DNA of 64,000 nucleotides, from assembly GCA_020740775.1 (NCBI GenBank), contig JAHEWK010000020.1, positions 930,001-994,000 on the forward strand, given 5' to 3'. The stretch is from Ilyonectria destructans. Taxonomy: Eukaryota > Ascomycota > Sordariomycetes > Hypocreales > Nectriaceae. Below, one piece after another: positions 1-11,294 of the stretch. The notes under the pieces are model-generated. The model worked only from the letters and a program-made list of their open reading frames with translations. It had not been told where the DNA came from and did no database searches. The translations under genes and the position numbers were made by a program. The number at the start of each line of letters is the position of its first letter. Positions within the stretch are counted from its first letter, which is position 1.

Positions 1-1
1 G

Positions 2-119
2 GGACCCTGGCTCTAGGGAACTTTTGAGTTAGATGGTTGCTCGCTTATGTATCAGCTAGATCAAATGAGGTAACAGGAGCGCTTAAGTCTCCTTAAATGG
101 GAGAAAAGAGCCAGGGTCC
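2..119. repeat. 13-bp inverted repeat, hairpin type
   Basis: GGACCCTGGCTCT at 2-14 is perfectly inverted at 107-119, with a spacer of about 90 bases. It lies upstream of the helicase remnant. It could be a transposon end or a chance hairpin; the window edge prevents a decision. Confidence 0.4.
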
Positions 120-267
120 TGGTTAAAACAAGGATGGTGATGCTTCGACTTACCAGAGCGAGGCATCTTTCTCAAGACTGACTCGTAGTGCAGGCTTCTT
201 CTTTTATAACGCTGGGATTTAAGCGGAACTGCGTGGCGATAAATCACTAGGCTAAAGGAGAATACGA

Positions 268-1737
268 TTGAGGAGACCCGAAGGCTTTTGGATCGCTGCC
301 AACCACAGCTCGTGGGAGCTAACAGTATGGTTCTACGACACTTTCCTGGTTGCACAGATGCGGATGACCCATATTCTACTCGCCGTGCCTGCTTTTGATG
401 AAGACAAGACGAGCCAATGGGCTCGGCAGTACCAGCTCGATCATCCCCAGACTTACGGATATTCGTTCTGTCGATGCTTACCGGTAAGTATGCTGGGCCT
501 ACAAACGCTCTGTGATATCAATAAGCGACTTTGCGCCTCCCGAGGATCGAATGACGACTTTGGCGGGATCCCAGTGGTGCTACTGTCAGGAGATTTCCAC
601 CAGTTCCGCCTGGTGCAGAATAGGTCACTGCTGACGCCGTGGTCTGCCCTTAGGATTGCGAATGAAATGAGGGCACATGCACTCTGGGCTCGATTTACCA
701 CTGTCATCATGCTCACCGAACAGGTTCGCGCAGCAGGGGACCTGGAGCTGCAGCGACTGCTGACTCGGATCCGAAAGGGAGAGCAAGACGAGTCCGACAT
801 GGAGCTCCTTAACAGCCGGTGCTTCAGGGAAGGACAAGCCATACCATGGAGCAAGGGCATCACAGTAGTTACACCGCTCAATAGCACCAGGTGGTGCCTG
901 AACATGGATGCCGTTTTGGCCTTCCAGAAGAACGAACAGAAACCAGTCCGGATATTTCTATCCGAGCACCGTTGGGGCAAACCCAATACATTGCCGGTAA
1001 CGGAGGAAGAAGCTACGCTTATGGCCAGCGTCGGGGATGACAGTAAGATCTGTGGGCCAGCCACATTCATGTTCGTGCCTGGTATGCCGGTTGTGGTGAC
1101 CATGAATATAAACCCAGGCCTCAAGCTCGTGAATGGCGCCAAGTACACGGCGCTAGAAGTTATACCAGACAGCAAAAGATTCCCAGGCTATCACCTCGCC
1201 CCGAATATCATCCTCCACTTTAGACCACCTGCCGGCATCATCCTGTCGTCCGAGTCAACCAAGAAGTTCGAATTTGATGAAATGCCACCAGGCACAATCC
1301 TGCTTACTCCAACGAGTGCCCAAATACCAATCGAAAAGAAGAAGAGGGTCAAGAAGAGGCCTTGGCAGAAGCATAATGTGAGCCGCCGAGGACTTCCCTG
1401 CACTGCGGCATTCGCATGCACCGATTACAAAATCCAAGGCGAAACCCTCCTCCAGATTGCGCTGGAGCTGCGAGGAACCGGGACAAAGCTGAACACCAAG
1501 ACTGGACAACTCGAGCCAGGAAAGTGCGATCCATATAGCCTGTATGTGCAGCTATCGCGGTGCAAATCGCTGGATGGTATTATATTGCTGTCAAAGGCGC
1601 GTGTGGAGGATATAGTCGGGAATAAAATACCACAGGAAATGTTTGATGGCGAGGCTAGGCTGGAGCAATTGTGCGGGGGAACATTAAACGAGGCCCGGTT
1701 ATCATTCTTGCACCCATCCGCACAATACGAGCAATAA
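268..1737 (+). pseudogene. PIF1-type DNA helicase remnant lacking its N-terminus
   Basis: This 489-codon frame matches the C-terminal two thirds of a fungal PIF1-like helicase. A GDFHQ box (helicase motif III type) lies near residue 110, TDYKIQGETL near residue 387 and YVQLSRCKSLDG near residue 428, the last two matching the usual C-terminal motifs of PIF1/Helitron helicases. The Walker A loop is not encoded, and the stretch that should carry the DE-type Walker B box reads as unrelated residues, suggesting a frameshift or an internal join near 450-500. The first codons show no clear start context. The remnant could derive from a Helitron or from a free PIF1-like helicase; no Rep domain is visible. 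I infer it is not functional. Confidence 0.7.
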
Positions 1738-2062
1738 TATAGTTTATAATTTAGATAGCAAATCCAAGGAACAGTCAGGTATGTATTGATAGATGATGGG
1801 TGTTTTGTTCCGATTCCATTGCCCCCGTCGTTCTGGCTCTTTTACGCAGGGGACGATGATGTCCCCCGCCCGGAACGTCCGGTTCGCGTTCGATGACGAT
1901 GATGACGTCTGAAGCGGGGTTCTCAGCACCAGACATCCACCAAAGACCCCAACATCTCCGCCAAGTGGCTACCAGGTATTCCAAAAGTCATAAAGGAGAT
2001 CAATAATGAGATTTTGAGAAAAATCAATCCACTGTTTCCTATATATATTATATAACGTACAT
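1738..2062. other. no recognisable gene
   Basis: Between the helicase remnant and the 17-bp iterons I see only short overlapping frames and an AT-rich stretch (about 1980-2060). Nothing can be assigned. Confidence 0.6.
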
Positions 2063-2130
2063 GATAAGCGAGTGTCTCAGATAAGCGAGTGTCTCAGATA
2101 AGCGAGTGTCTCAGATAAGCGAGTGTCTCA
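2063..2130. repeat. four perfect 17-bp tandem iterons
   Basis: GATAAGCGAGTGTCTCA occurs at 2063, 2080, 2097 and 2114 without a mismatch. It lies beyond the 3' end of a dead pogo transposase. The three recognisable pogo elements in this window carry 17-bp-phased repeats inside their terminal inverted repeats, so I infer this is the surviving terminus of the dead element. TA followed by CATG precedes the array, as at the other pogo ends. No matching inverted copy is visible near 3740-3890, so the other end seems lost. Confidence 0.6.
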
Positions 2131-2194
2131 AAAATCTTAACCATCAATAAAGACTATAAAATAAAAACATAACAAAGCATTTAATCAATTAAAA

Positions 2195-3733
2195 CTAATC
2201 ACTATACTCTTCCCCAGATGTCTCAATAACAACCTGACATGTTTTTGCATTATGACCAGTCTTGCCGCATGTTCTACAGCGCCTTTCCTTCAGTCGCGCT
2301 GACCCTCCTTGACCACCACTTCTCGACGATTCAGCCACTACCTGCATATTAACATCCATCTGATCAATTGCTTCCCTTCCCTCATCTAGAGTCATCTTCC
2401 CTCTATTCTGCAGGCGGGTTCTTTTTGCTCTGCGCCGCTTGCTAAGTGTCTCATTTGCCTGTCGAAGGATCTGGTTTTCAGACTTTTATAATGCTATTTG
2501 ATGCATTATTGCCTTTGTTCCCTTAGAAAATGACTCAAGCGCCTTCAAGAATAGACGCTGGAGAGCTGCTTTGATGCCTTCTGATTCGTCGTTTAAGGTA
2601 TTCAGACTGAGAGCTAGTCTCAAGGACGGTTTTTGGGGTCTTTGAGACCCAAGGGTCAGGGAGGCTAGCCTCCTCCTCAACAGGTGTTGGAGTCCGTAGC
2701 TGCACATCAAGCTTTGAGAGTACATTTTCGGGGTCTAGAGGAACAAGTCCAGCTCCTCTAAAACCTCCCTTGATATTGCTTTCTGTCATTGCAGCTTCAT
2801 GGGCAGCATAGAAGGCCGGAAAGAAATCGGTCTTGGAAACGTAGGTTATAGAGCATCTGATCAAATGCTCTATCTCTCGACCATAGGCTATTTTAAGCGG
2901 CCCAAAGCACCCGACATCAAGAGGCTGGAGTAGATGAGACGAATGAGGCGGCATACAAAGCGTGATGATGTTGTTTTCCTCGCAATAGGTCTCAAAGTCG
3001 GCCGAGTGGTGGTTTTCATGCCCGTCGAGGATTAGAAGACGATAGCGACCATTTGATCGGGTCTTTGTATGCCGCTCAAAGTGCTTAATCCACTCAAGAC
3101 CTGTCTCGTTATCAGTCCAGCCATTTTAGTCGTAGCAATAGCCCAATCGCCCGGGAGGTTGCTTTCTTGGTACCAGCTGGCGAGGTGATATTGGCCTGCA
3201 ACCACGATGAACGGCTGGATTGCCCAGCCTTCCGCATTGATAGCCTGGATGACTGTAACCCATTCCCGGTTTCCAGGCTGGACTGATTTCGGGTTTCCAC
3301 GCCTTTCTGCGCCTGTGACAACCATTCCACTTGCGATCAGGCCCATCATAAAGCCAGTCTCATCAAAGTTATAGATATCAGCAAGGGTGATACCATATTT
3401 CGCGATTATATTCGCCACAAGCGTAAACCAATCGCGAATAATCGTCGGGTCTTCACATTTATCCCTCTGATAGTCGTATTTACGAAAAAAACGCGTCTTA
3501 AGCTCTGGGTGTCGCCTGACGAAGTTAGAAGCCCAGCGCTTGCCCACAGGTAACGCGTCGCGGTCGGCAAGCAGTCGGTTGGCCATTTCTTCTACACCAT
3601 GAAGTCGCGGGGGAAATCCTCGCGAATCTAGGTCAAGGATATACTCAATAATGATCTGTTCCTCTAGATCAGATAGTTTGCGTGAATTCGGGATAATATC
3701 GCATCGAGCATACATGGCAATATGAATATTCAC
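2195..3733 (-). pseudogene. degenerate pogo/Fot-type transposase with C-terminal zinc knuckle
   Basis: Read on the minus strand, the frame from 3733 carries a Tc5/CENP-B-type helix-turn-helix region (NFVRRHPELKTR) and the first DDE aspartate (YNFDETGFMMG). A one-base deletion in the A run at about 3122-3127 shifts the frame, which then continues to HSSHLLQPLDVGCFGPLK, the third acidic position. A second frameshift lies near 2540 and a TAA interrupts the frame at about 2484. The last piece (2195-2395) ends with CRTCGKTGHNAKTC, a CCHC zinc knuckle often found at the C-terminus of this transposase group. The start could be 3733 or the next ATG at 3715. With two frameshifts and one stop it should be inactive. 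It belongs to a different subfamily from the other three pogo elements. Confidence 0.85.
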
Positions 3734-3894
3734 ACTGATTTTCTTATATTCATATTATATTCAACTTATCTAGCAAAACACATATTCATATAACATATTC
3801 ATACATATTCATATAAGGGTTCACGTAATGCCAAGCTACTGTAGTGAAGTGAGAGAAATCCATTGATGTAGCTAATATAGCGCGAAAAACGCTA

Positions 3895-4488
3895 TTAGAT
3901 ATCACCCGCGATAGCCTCTGGATCACACGGGAGACCAATTCCGCCCTCAGCTGAGGGTCTAATATGTCCCTCTCGCAGCCAGTTGCCGATACACTCAATC
4001 TTCTCAATGCTCTCAATCAGCAATCGTAGCCTATCCCATCTAGCTGTGCGCCTAGCCCCTGAAAAGGTCCGCTCTGGCTCTGCTGATTCTGCTGGTACAG
4101 ACAGGATATCGATAGCCATACGGCTAAGCCGTGGGTACGCTGTACGAACGTCCTCACTACACCACCATTGAAGGGGCGTAGTACCCTCTGCAAGTGCGAT
4201 AGGAGCCTCGGAGATGAAGCTATCGAAATCATCCTTGCCCCGTACTCTCGCCATCGTCTTATTTCGTAGCTCTAAGCGCATCTTTGAGATCATCGTATCC
4301 TTCTTTCGCTTTAATAAAGCAGGCACAGCCAAGGATTGCTCCGAGAGCTGTATCTCGACATCGTGATTGTACTCGTTCTTCCAGAGACTACGGGCGGCGG
4401 CAAACGCACCCTCGTGCCATCCCTCGGGCCAACATTCTTCGATATAGCTCTTGCGTTTAGAAGGATCGAGAAGGAGGGCGGCGGCATA
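3895..4488 (-). pseudogene. hAT transposase C-terminal fragment, cut by a pogo element
   Basis: The minus-strand frame encodes AAALLLDPSKRKSYIEE and, near its end, the hAT dimerisation block (YPRLSRMAIDILSVPAESAEPERTFSGARR). Only about 198 codons remain. At 4488 the frame runs straight into the terminal inverted repeat of pogo element 1, whose TA target duplication supplies the first two bases of the tyrosine codon. Across the insertion, bases upstream of 6700 read in the same frame as a few hAT-like residues (KLYHT) and then degenerate. The older hAT copy was therefore the target of the younger pogo insertion. Confidence 0.8.
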
Positions 4489-6698
4489 CCATGCACCACC
4501 ACCCTTTCGCCAACCCCACCCTTTCGCCAGGCAAAAAAAAAACCACCACCAAAACTCAACTATTTCATGTATACAAAATTTGGCCAAAATAGAAGTTATT
4601 GGCAAGCGGTCACTTCTCATAGATATAAGATTGATTGGAATTCATTTTTCTGGTCTCGTGCAGTTGCGTGGGGCACGTGATATATGTGGGTAGTGGTAAC
4701 GAAATATCACCACTTCAACCCCCAATTTCCTCACCGCTCTTTCCCAACATTTCTCATGCCAGTCTCTTACAACGCAATAAAAATGCCTTCATCGCGGCCT
4801 CGTTGGAAATATACAGAAGACGACATGGCCGAGGCTATATTGGATGTCACCGATAATGGCTTTTCACCCCCTCAGGCGGCTCAGCGACGCGGCGTGCCTC
4901 GAACCACTCTAATCGACAGACTTAACGGCCAGACACCCGTAAAAGAGCAAATCCAGCCTGGTCAACGGTTATCCAAGAATCAAGAAGACAAATTGGTTTT
5001 CTGGATTCTTCGTCAGGAGTCTCTGGGATACGCTCCGTCCCACAATCAGATTCGCGCTTGCGTCATTGGCCTGCTAAGACAACAAGGCGACCAACCGGAA
5101 TTAGGACGCAACTGGGTGACCAGATTCATTGAGCGCCGCTCAGACCTTAAGACTAAGATGGGTAGACGCCAAGAAGCCAATAGGTTTGACTCTTTCACGC
5201 CTAAAGCGGTTCATTGGTACTTCGATATCAGGGAGGGCCAGTACGGATGGATTCGGCCTGAGAACATTGTTAACGTTGACGAAGGAGGCATCATGATCGG
5301 TTTTGGCAAGCCTCCATTTCTCTTTTCTCTTTATTTTTGAAATTTGACTAACTAGACTCTCTTCGTTAGGGTTGGATAGCCTGGTGGTCGGAAGCGCGGA
5401 CCCAAAGCGAAAGGCTCTTCTCAAGGGACCACAAACTCGAAATTGGACTTCGTTTATCGAAGCCATCACTGCGGACGGCCGTTCCTTGACTCCTGGCATA
5501 ATATTCAAGGGAAAGGAACTCCAAAAACAGTGGTTCCTTCATGAATTCAAGAAGATGGCGAACTGGCATTACATAACTTCACCCAACGGGTGGACCGATG
5601 ACCACATTGGTGTTGAATGGCTTGAAAGAGTCTATTTGCCCCAGACCGAACCTGCCGATGAGTCTGATGCCAGATTAATCATTCTAGACGGCCACGGGAG
5701 CCATGCAACGGTACTATCTTTGTTTACCTAGCCAAGGGTCGCTGCTAACCGAGCGAAGGACGAATGGATGGCTACATGCTTTTTGAACAACGTTTACTGT
5801 TGCTACCTTCCAGCACACTGCTCTCACGGCCTCCAGCCATTGGACAATGGAGTATTCAACGCCTCCAAAGCTGCATATCGTCGAGAGCTGGAAAAATTCG
5901 CTTCCCTGACCGATTCTGCTCCGATGGATAAGGTCAATTTCATCAGAGCCTACGCCAAGGCTCGTGAAGTGGGAATGACGAAGAAGAATATACTCTCCGG
6001 CTGGAGAGTTACTGGTAATTGGCCAATTTCACGAGCCAAAGGTCTACGGCATCCAGAAATCCAAGAGGATAGGCGGAATGACAGCCCGAAAAGGACTCCG
6101 GAGCGGGCGCCATATTTCGGCTCGGATGATACACCAAAAACCAGCCGCCACATTCGTGATCTTGGGCTGAACAAAACACCAAAGACGCGGAGACGGTATA
6201 GCGTGATAGCAAAAGGGTTTGAGGCGCAGCAGCAGACGTTAGCGGCTCATGCAATGAGAATTGCTGGTCTGGAGGAGGAACTGGCTCGTTCGACGAGAGG
6301 GAAGAAGAGGAAGGCTGTACCTAATCCCAATAAGCGTTTCGTGACTCTGGGCGAGGATCTAGCGGCTGGAGAAGTCACTACCGAAAAAGGAAGTGAAAAG
6401 AAGCTTGCTGTGGTGGATGATAGCTCTTCGGGGGAGTCAGGGCCAGAATCGGAGGCTGCTTCGGTTATTGAAGTCAGAGAGGAAACCATATCACCTCAGC
6501 GCACCACTCGATCTGGGCGGGTAGTCAAAAGACCTAAATATCAATAGAAATATCAATTTCAAATTTACAGGAGGTAACCATTTGCAAATAACTTTTATTT
6601 TGGCCGAATTCTGTGTAAGTAAAATAGCTGAGTTTTGGTGGTGAAATTTTTTTTGCCTGACGAAAGGGTGGGGTTGTCGAAAGGGTGGTGGTGCATGG
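4489..6698 (+). mobile_element. pogo-type DNA transposon 1, complete
   Basis: The 2210-bp element starts CCATGCACCACC at 4489 and ends in the inverse at 6698. It is flanked by the TA target duplication typical of Tc1/mariner/pogo (4487-4488 and 6699-6700). The inverted repeats extend roughly 110 bp and contain two copies of an ACCCTTTCG block at 17-bp spacing, probably transposase-binding sites. It carries one three-exon transposase with no visible inactivating change. It sits inside a hAT gene fragment. Confidence 0.93.
4783..6547 (+). CDS. pogo/Fot-type DDE transposase, three exons, apparently intact
   Basis: Joining exons 4783-5305, 5370-5710 and 5759-6547 gives 550 codons plus stop. A psq-type helix-turn-helix opens the protein (YTEDDMAEAILDVTDNG), followed by a Tc5/CENP-B helix-turn-helix domain (about residues 55-140) and a DDE_1 catalytic domain with VNVDEGG, LIILDGHGSH and GLQPLDNGVF supplying the three acidic residues. 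A basic C-terminus follows. Intron 1 starts GCAAG and ends TTAG, a GC-AG intron; intron 2 is GT-AG. The same junctions are used by elements 2 and 3, supporting the model. The ATG at 4783 aligns with the start of the other two; an upstream in-frame ATG at 4684 is less likely. Exon lengths equal those of element 3 exactly. Confidence 0.92.
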
Positions 6699-6700
6699 TA

Positions 6701-7653
6701 AGTGTGATATAATTTTCCAGGCCAGCAGGGCTGCTAGCGACCTTATGCGCGGCTCAGCTATCTCTGACAAAAAGCTGGGGGACGGTATGTCCCTCAGCGG
6801 CATCCCTATTCGGGATATTCGATTCGCTGCGCCAGCGCTTCATAAGCCGAGTTCTCCACGACTACTCCCCGTGGACAGTCCTGGCCCAGTGACCCCGATG
6901 GACCTTGAATGCATCAGTGACGGTGGTTCCCCGAACAGGTAGGGGTAGACTATGGACGACGCAACGCATTGCCTGTGCAGGAGACAGCATCGTATTTTTC
7001 ACGTGAGCTTCGAGCTGAGGCGACTGAATCGAGACCTACCGGTAGATTGGGGCTATCTGTGACTCATATACATCTTTAAAATTTGATCAAAGTAGCAATT
7101 CTCGAGTAACGTGGTCCACAAGCATGCGACGCACACAATCAAACACACAAACACTGCATAACGATGTCGTGTACGCGAAGGAATGCTTCTGCAAGAGTAC
7201 CTGTCGTTCACACTCCGTGTCCGATCGGAGCCCGCCCAATAGTTGCACGACGTGTTGCCGCCAACTCAGATTTGCTACGTAGCAGGGGCTAGACAGCAAG
7301 TGGATGTCACAGGTCTTTTTTGGTGCGGGGTCGCCCGCCGACCCCGCAGATTACCGCAAGGCCCTTGACATCGCCCCCCAAAGTACGGATGTCAACTCCG
7401 CGACACCGTTGGGACCGAAATACTGGATGTACGAGGGTGAAAGCTATACCGTTCGATGGCGCCTATTCCGGTGATCAAATAAATGCACGTCTTTTCATAT
7501 CGTGGAGTAGCTTGGTTCAGTTGCTATGGTGGGTTAAAATTTCGCCCGCCTGCAGCGCCAAGTCACTTACACATTGAAAAACAAACATTTTGCAGCAAGT
7601 CAATAAACTCCTGATTTTCGATCTACAGTAATACCTAATTACAGACTTCTATA
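6701..7653. other. no recognisable gene; possible hAT residue at left edge
   Basis: The first tens of bases may be the other half of the split hAT gene (minus strand), but stops appear within about 15 codons. A short plus-strand frame (6685-6942) has no recognised domain. The rest holds only overlapping short frames. Confidence 0.5.
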
Positions 7654-10463
7654 CTAATTCCTGGCCTTCCTGTCGTTTCTAATGGATTTGAATACTTTGT
7701 CAAGCGAATTAGAATCCCGTTCCACATCCATTTGCTTCGCTACTACGTCCTCCGCGATATGCTGTGCTGCAGCCCGCCGAGCAACCTCGTCAATGATCAT
7801 CTTTCTAGTAGAGAAATACTGCTTTTCAGAGGATGGTCGCCAGCGAGTTCCCCAGTCACGTTCAAGGCTATCCACAGAGGGCATTCCGCCTAGGCCGTGG
7901 CGCCACAAACGTAGCAGATCCTGAACCGTCTTAACAGCTCGCGGGAGCTTATAGCTCGGGGGCTGAGATCTTTCTGCAACTGACTGACTGGCTTCCCCAT
8001 TTCCCTGACCCTCCTTTGGCGCAGGCGCAGTTTGTGTGGGAGGAGTAGTATGAACGGGTCGGGCCAAGGGCGTGGGAGTAGTTTCCCGGGATACACGGCG
8101 CCTCTGCTGACGTGGTTCATGGCCGGCGTGCACCTCCCATTGCAAGGTAGCCTTAGACCTTCCAGGAGTCCACGTGACTGTAAAGGAACCGCCAGTCAGG
8201 TCGTCCATCTTGGTGACTAGGATCTGACTAGCTGCCATCAGCTCAGTGTACCTCTGTTGAGCTAGTTGCTCAGCCGCCAATTGCTGGGCGGCTACGGTTC
8301 GAAGTTGAGCTGCGACTACCGGGACTGCTTTCTGAATGGCCGTGACGTGTGATACCTCCTGCGCACGTTTGCAATCGTCCTTGATTTGGACCGCGAACGC
8401 TGCGAATTCCGAACAGCGAAAGACCGGCTCTTCGAAGATGGGGTGGAAAGGGTAGTGCTCGCGTAGGAAAACCGCGTCCTGCAGGACCACTTCTCGTAGC
8501 CACTCCAGTAGTTCCAGAAAAGCACCGGCAGCCATATTGGGTTCAACGCCGAGCTTTACGGCTTCCTTCGAACCAGGGTCATCGTGTGCTGCCTTCCACT
8601 TATCTAGTTCAGGCCAGACCTGAGCTAATAGGGAGGCAGGCGGTCGCACAGTAGCACGTGGCACAAAGTAGGTTCCTGACCACTCTGGGTCAAAGTCGGC
8701 CACTGCCCGCATAAACTCGAACGGTAGGGAGGTAAGGTAACAGCCAGTCATCTGATCCCCGTTATTCCACCTGCCCGCCCGGCGAATCTGTGAGCAGTTA
8801 GTTAGAGTAGGTGTAAAAGTAGATAGGATCGTGTAATAGGCAGGGGGCTGTGTAAGCGTGGCCACTTTACTATGGCTGAATATGCAATTTTGGCTGACTT
8901 TAGCCGAATTTGCGATTCCTCCATACAAATTTCCACAGTTCAGATATACCCAGTGCTAGACTGACATCCGCTATACCTAGTTGCACTACGTACCTGACCT
9001 TCGGCCACGCCTGCAATATCTGCATTCTGCGTGCCGGCTACCCGAGGCGCGTGGCTGACTTTGCTGACCTTGATACCTGCCTTCTCATAGAAGCGGGAGG
9101 TCCAGTCACGAGCAGTCTGATACGAGAGGGGAGCTATATAATAGTCAGGAAGTGTTGGGGACGGAGGGCGAAGTTACGCGGTGGCACAACACAACACTAA
9201 CCTTTTGGCTCCTTCGCTGACCGCCGCAGGACCTTTATCCCGTACCAGTCTTCGCTTTTTCCAAAGACTGGAAATTTCTCAGCCTTTTCCGCCTGCCAAC
9301 GCCAGAAGAAAAAGAATGCTAAGGCGCCGATAAGACAGGATCTCGGATCTCGGTGGCGGAGGGCAGCGCCGTATTCCATCCGCCCGTGTTGGTTCGTCTT
9401 CCCGCCGTTCATCACAACGATCAGCGCCTTCGTACTAAATCCTTCAGTTTTGAGACCTTCGTTTGGAAGGCCGAGGCAAAAGCAGTCCGCCAGTTCCATC
9501 GGGAGCCGGTTACTCGACCGTAGCAACATGTGATTCCCGAACAGAAAGTCGACCTGGGTCCGTAAGGCGCTGCCGATAGATATCCGATCTCGTTCAGCCC
9601 AGGCTACAGCGGTGTGGTCTGGTATCTGCGCCGGCGAGTATACATCTCTTAAGGTCCCCACGCCTCTATCGGTATACTCTTTTCGCTTCTTAGACCACGT
9701 AGTGGCTAGGATACTGCGCTTGAGAGCTTTCAACGCCACGCCTTGTGGCCGCGGCGCAGGGTTGATCCCCCTAGTTTTCTGCTCATCGTAGAGCTTTTGG
9801 ATCGCTGAGACGTACCCACGTACAGAATTATACTGCAGTTTAAGCTGGGACTCGAATATTTCGAAGTCAGAGTCAGAGCTACTGCTACTACTATCATCCT
9901 TACCACCAACATAGATGGTGTCCCCTAAAATGGATGTGAATGAGCTGGGGTCCCGGGGGCCAGACTGCTCCACGGCAGTAACTGCTTAGCTTACCTGGGG
10001 CATGTTTCCGTCGTTTCGCAGCCTTTTTCGCTTCCTGTTCCTCGAGGTGATGTTTCCTTTCATGGGCAACCCTCTTTCCCTTCCTTGGAGCCCGGGATAC
10101 TATAGTCTCTTTCATAAAGAGCAGTAGTTTGCCTTCATCGACGAGATCTCCGGGCAGCTGTTGACCAGATGGAATCGGGTCCTGTGGAGGCCATCCTGCA
10201 GGTATAGCAGGCCAGTTTTGCTCACACCAGTCCTGCTTATCGTTACTAGGAAAATCCAATGTGAAATAGAGCCTCCTCTGTGTATATAGGTGTTGCAGAT
10301 GCATCTGCATCTGTCTGCATGTACTAACCTGCCATTCCTTCTGCTTAGGCTTGTAATTCCTCAACGTATTCGGCGGCGTGGTACTTTCTAGATCCAGTAG
10401 GTAGTGCTCGATAGCCGCCCTAACCCTGGGATCCTTAATTGCGTTCGAATCCGTAGATTCCAT
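7654..10463 (-). CDS. Crypton tyrosine recombinase with GCR1-like C-terminus
   Basis: Five minus-strand exons join without a stop: 10463-10329, 10232-9995, 9924-9202, 9133-8994 and 8787-7654, giving 789 residues. Exon 1 begins the SAM-like core-binding part (LRNYKPKQKEW). Exon 3 carries GNHMLLRSSNRLPMELAD, the first catalytic arginine region of Crypton recombinases. Exon 4 carries SHAPR, the HxxR box. Exon 5 starts IRRAGRW and then CYLTSLP, with the presumed nucleophilic tyrosine. The last 100 residues (LLRLWRHGLGGMPSVDSLE onward) match the GCR1_C DNA-binding domain often fused to fungal Crypton recombinases. A Gln/Ala-rich coiled segment and a Pro-rich linker separate the two parts. All four introns are GT-AG. 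The acceptor at 9134 was chosen because it restores a continuous family-like frame. Element ends were not found; Cryptons lack terminal inverted repeats. Confidence 0.85.
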
Positions 10464-10776
10464 TGCGTTGTGGTGGCGGGTTATGGTTGGTCGGTGATGG
10501 GGATAATTGATGCTCCTGCCAAAATGATGGTGATCTGTCCAAAAATGAAGGCCCTGCACCGCCTTTGGTGGCCACGGACCCTCAATTTCGGCCTGAAACG
10601 CCGGTCATCCGAGCGAATCCCTATTGAATTCTGAAGGACCGGGCCTTCAGATTTGAACAGGGATTCGTATGGGGGCCGTGCGGTCATTCGGCGACCGGAC
10701 GACCCGTCGTCGGGCGCGAAGACCTGTGACACCAGGCATCGGCGTGGCGGTCAGAGTGAAAATTGCCACTGCTCAA

Positions 10777-11142
10777 TTATCCTCATTCTCCTCTTCCTCT
10801 TCCTCGTCCGGCTGACTGAGCTGCTGAGCGTTGAGTTAGTAGTTGAATTGCATCTGAAGATTTAATTACGCTCGCAATCCAGAGCCGAGCAGCCCCGGCG
10901 ATGGCCATGAATCAGCGGGCACTGGGTCGAATCAATCCTCGGCCCTTCTTGACTCTGGGGTTCCTGCTGGGCGAGTCTCCAACCGCCGTGCCAGCGGTTG
11001 TAATTTCATTTACGGTGACGGGATTGGATGTGGGCATGATACAGTAACGCTGTTGACCACTGGCTTTTCCACGGCCGTGGTGATCCAGATTGGAAGGGAT
11101 CTGGGGTCTGTAATTCCGGATAGCGGCATCATCCTGTTCCAA
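10777..11142 (-). pseudogene. relic of an unknown gene family, copy A (internally deleted)
   Basis: Two blocks match the relic at 17630-18506. One encodes KKGRGLIRP and the upstream S-P-S-R region; the other encodes IAGAARLWI followed by an acidic tail (DEEEEEENEDN) and stop. The roughly 500 bases present between these blocks in copy B are missing, and a stop separates them. I do not recognise the family. Copy A lies just upstream of the Crypton. Confidence 0.5.
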
Positions 11143-11294
11143 GTTGGGAAGGTACCACCAACAAAACCCCTGACGTTAGGCCGCTGTGGGCCAGTATCAT
11201 CACGGTAAGTCAAAGTTATAGTGAGGCCACGCCCTTGCCGTCCCCCCCTTTTCTTGTTGGAACCAAGAAAATTCCCCCAAACTCACCGCCAGCA

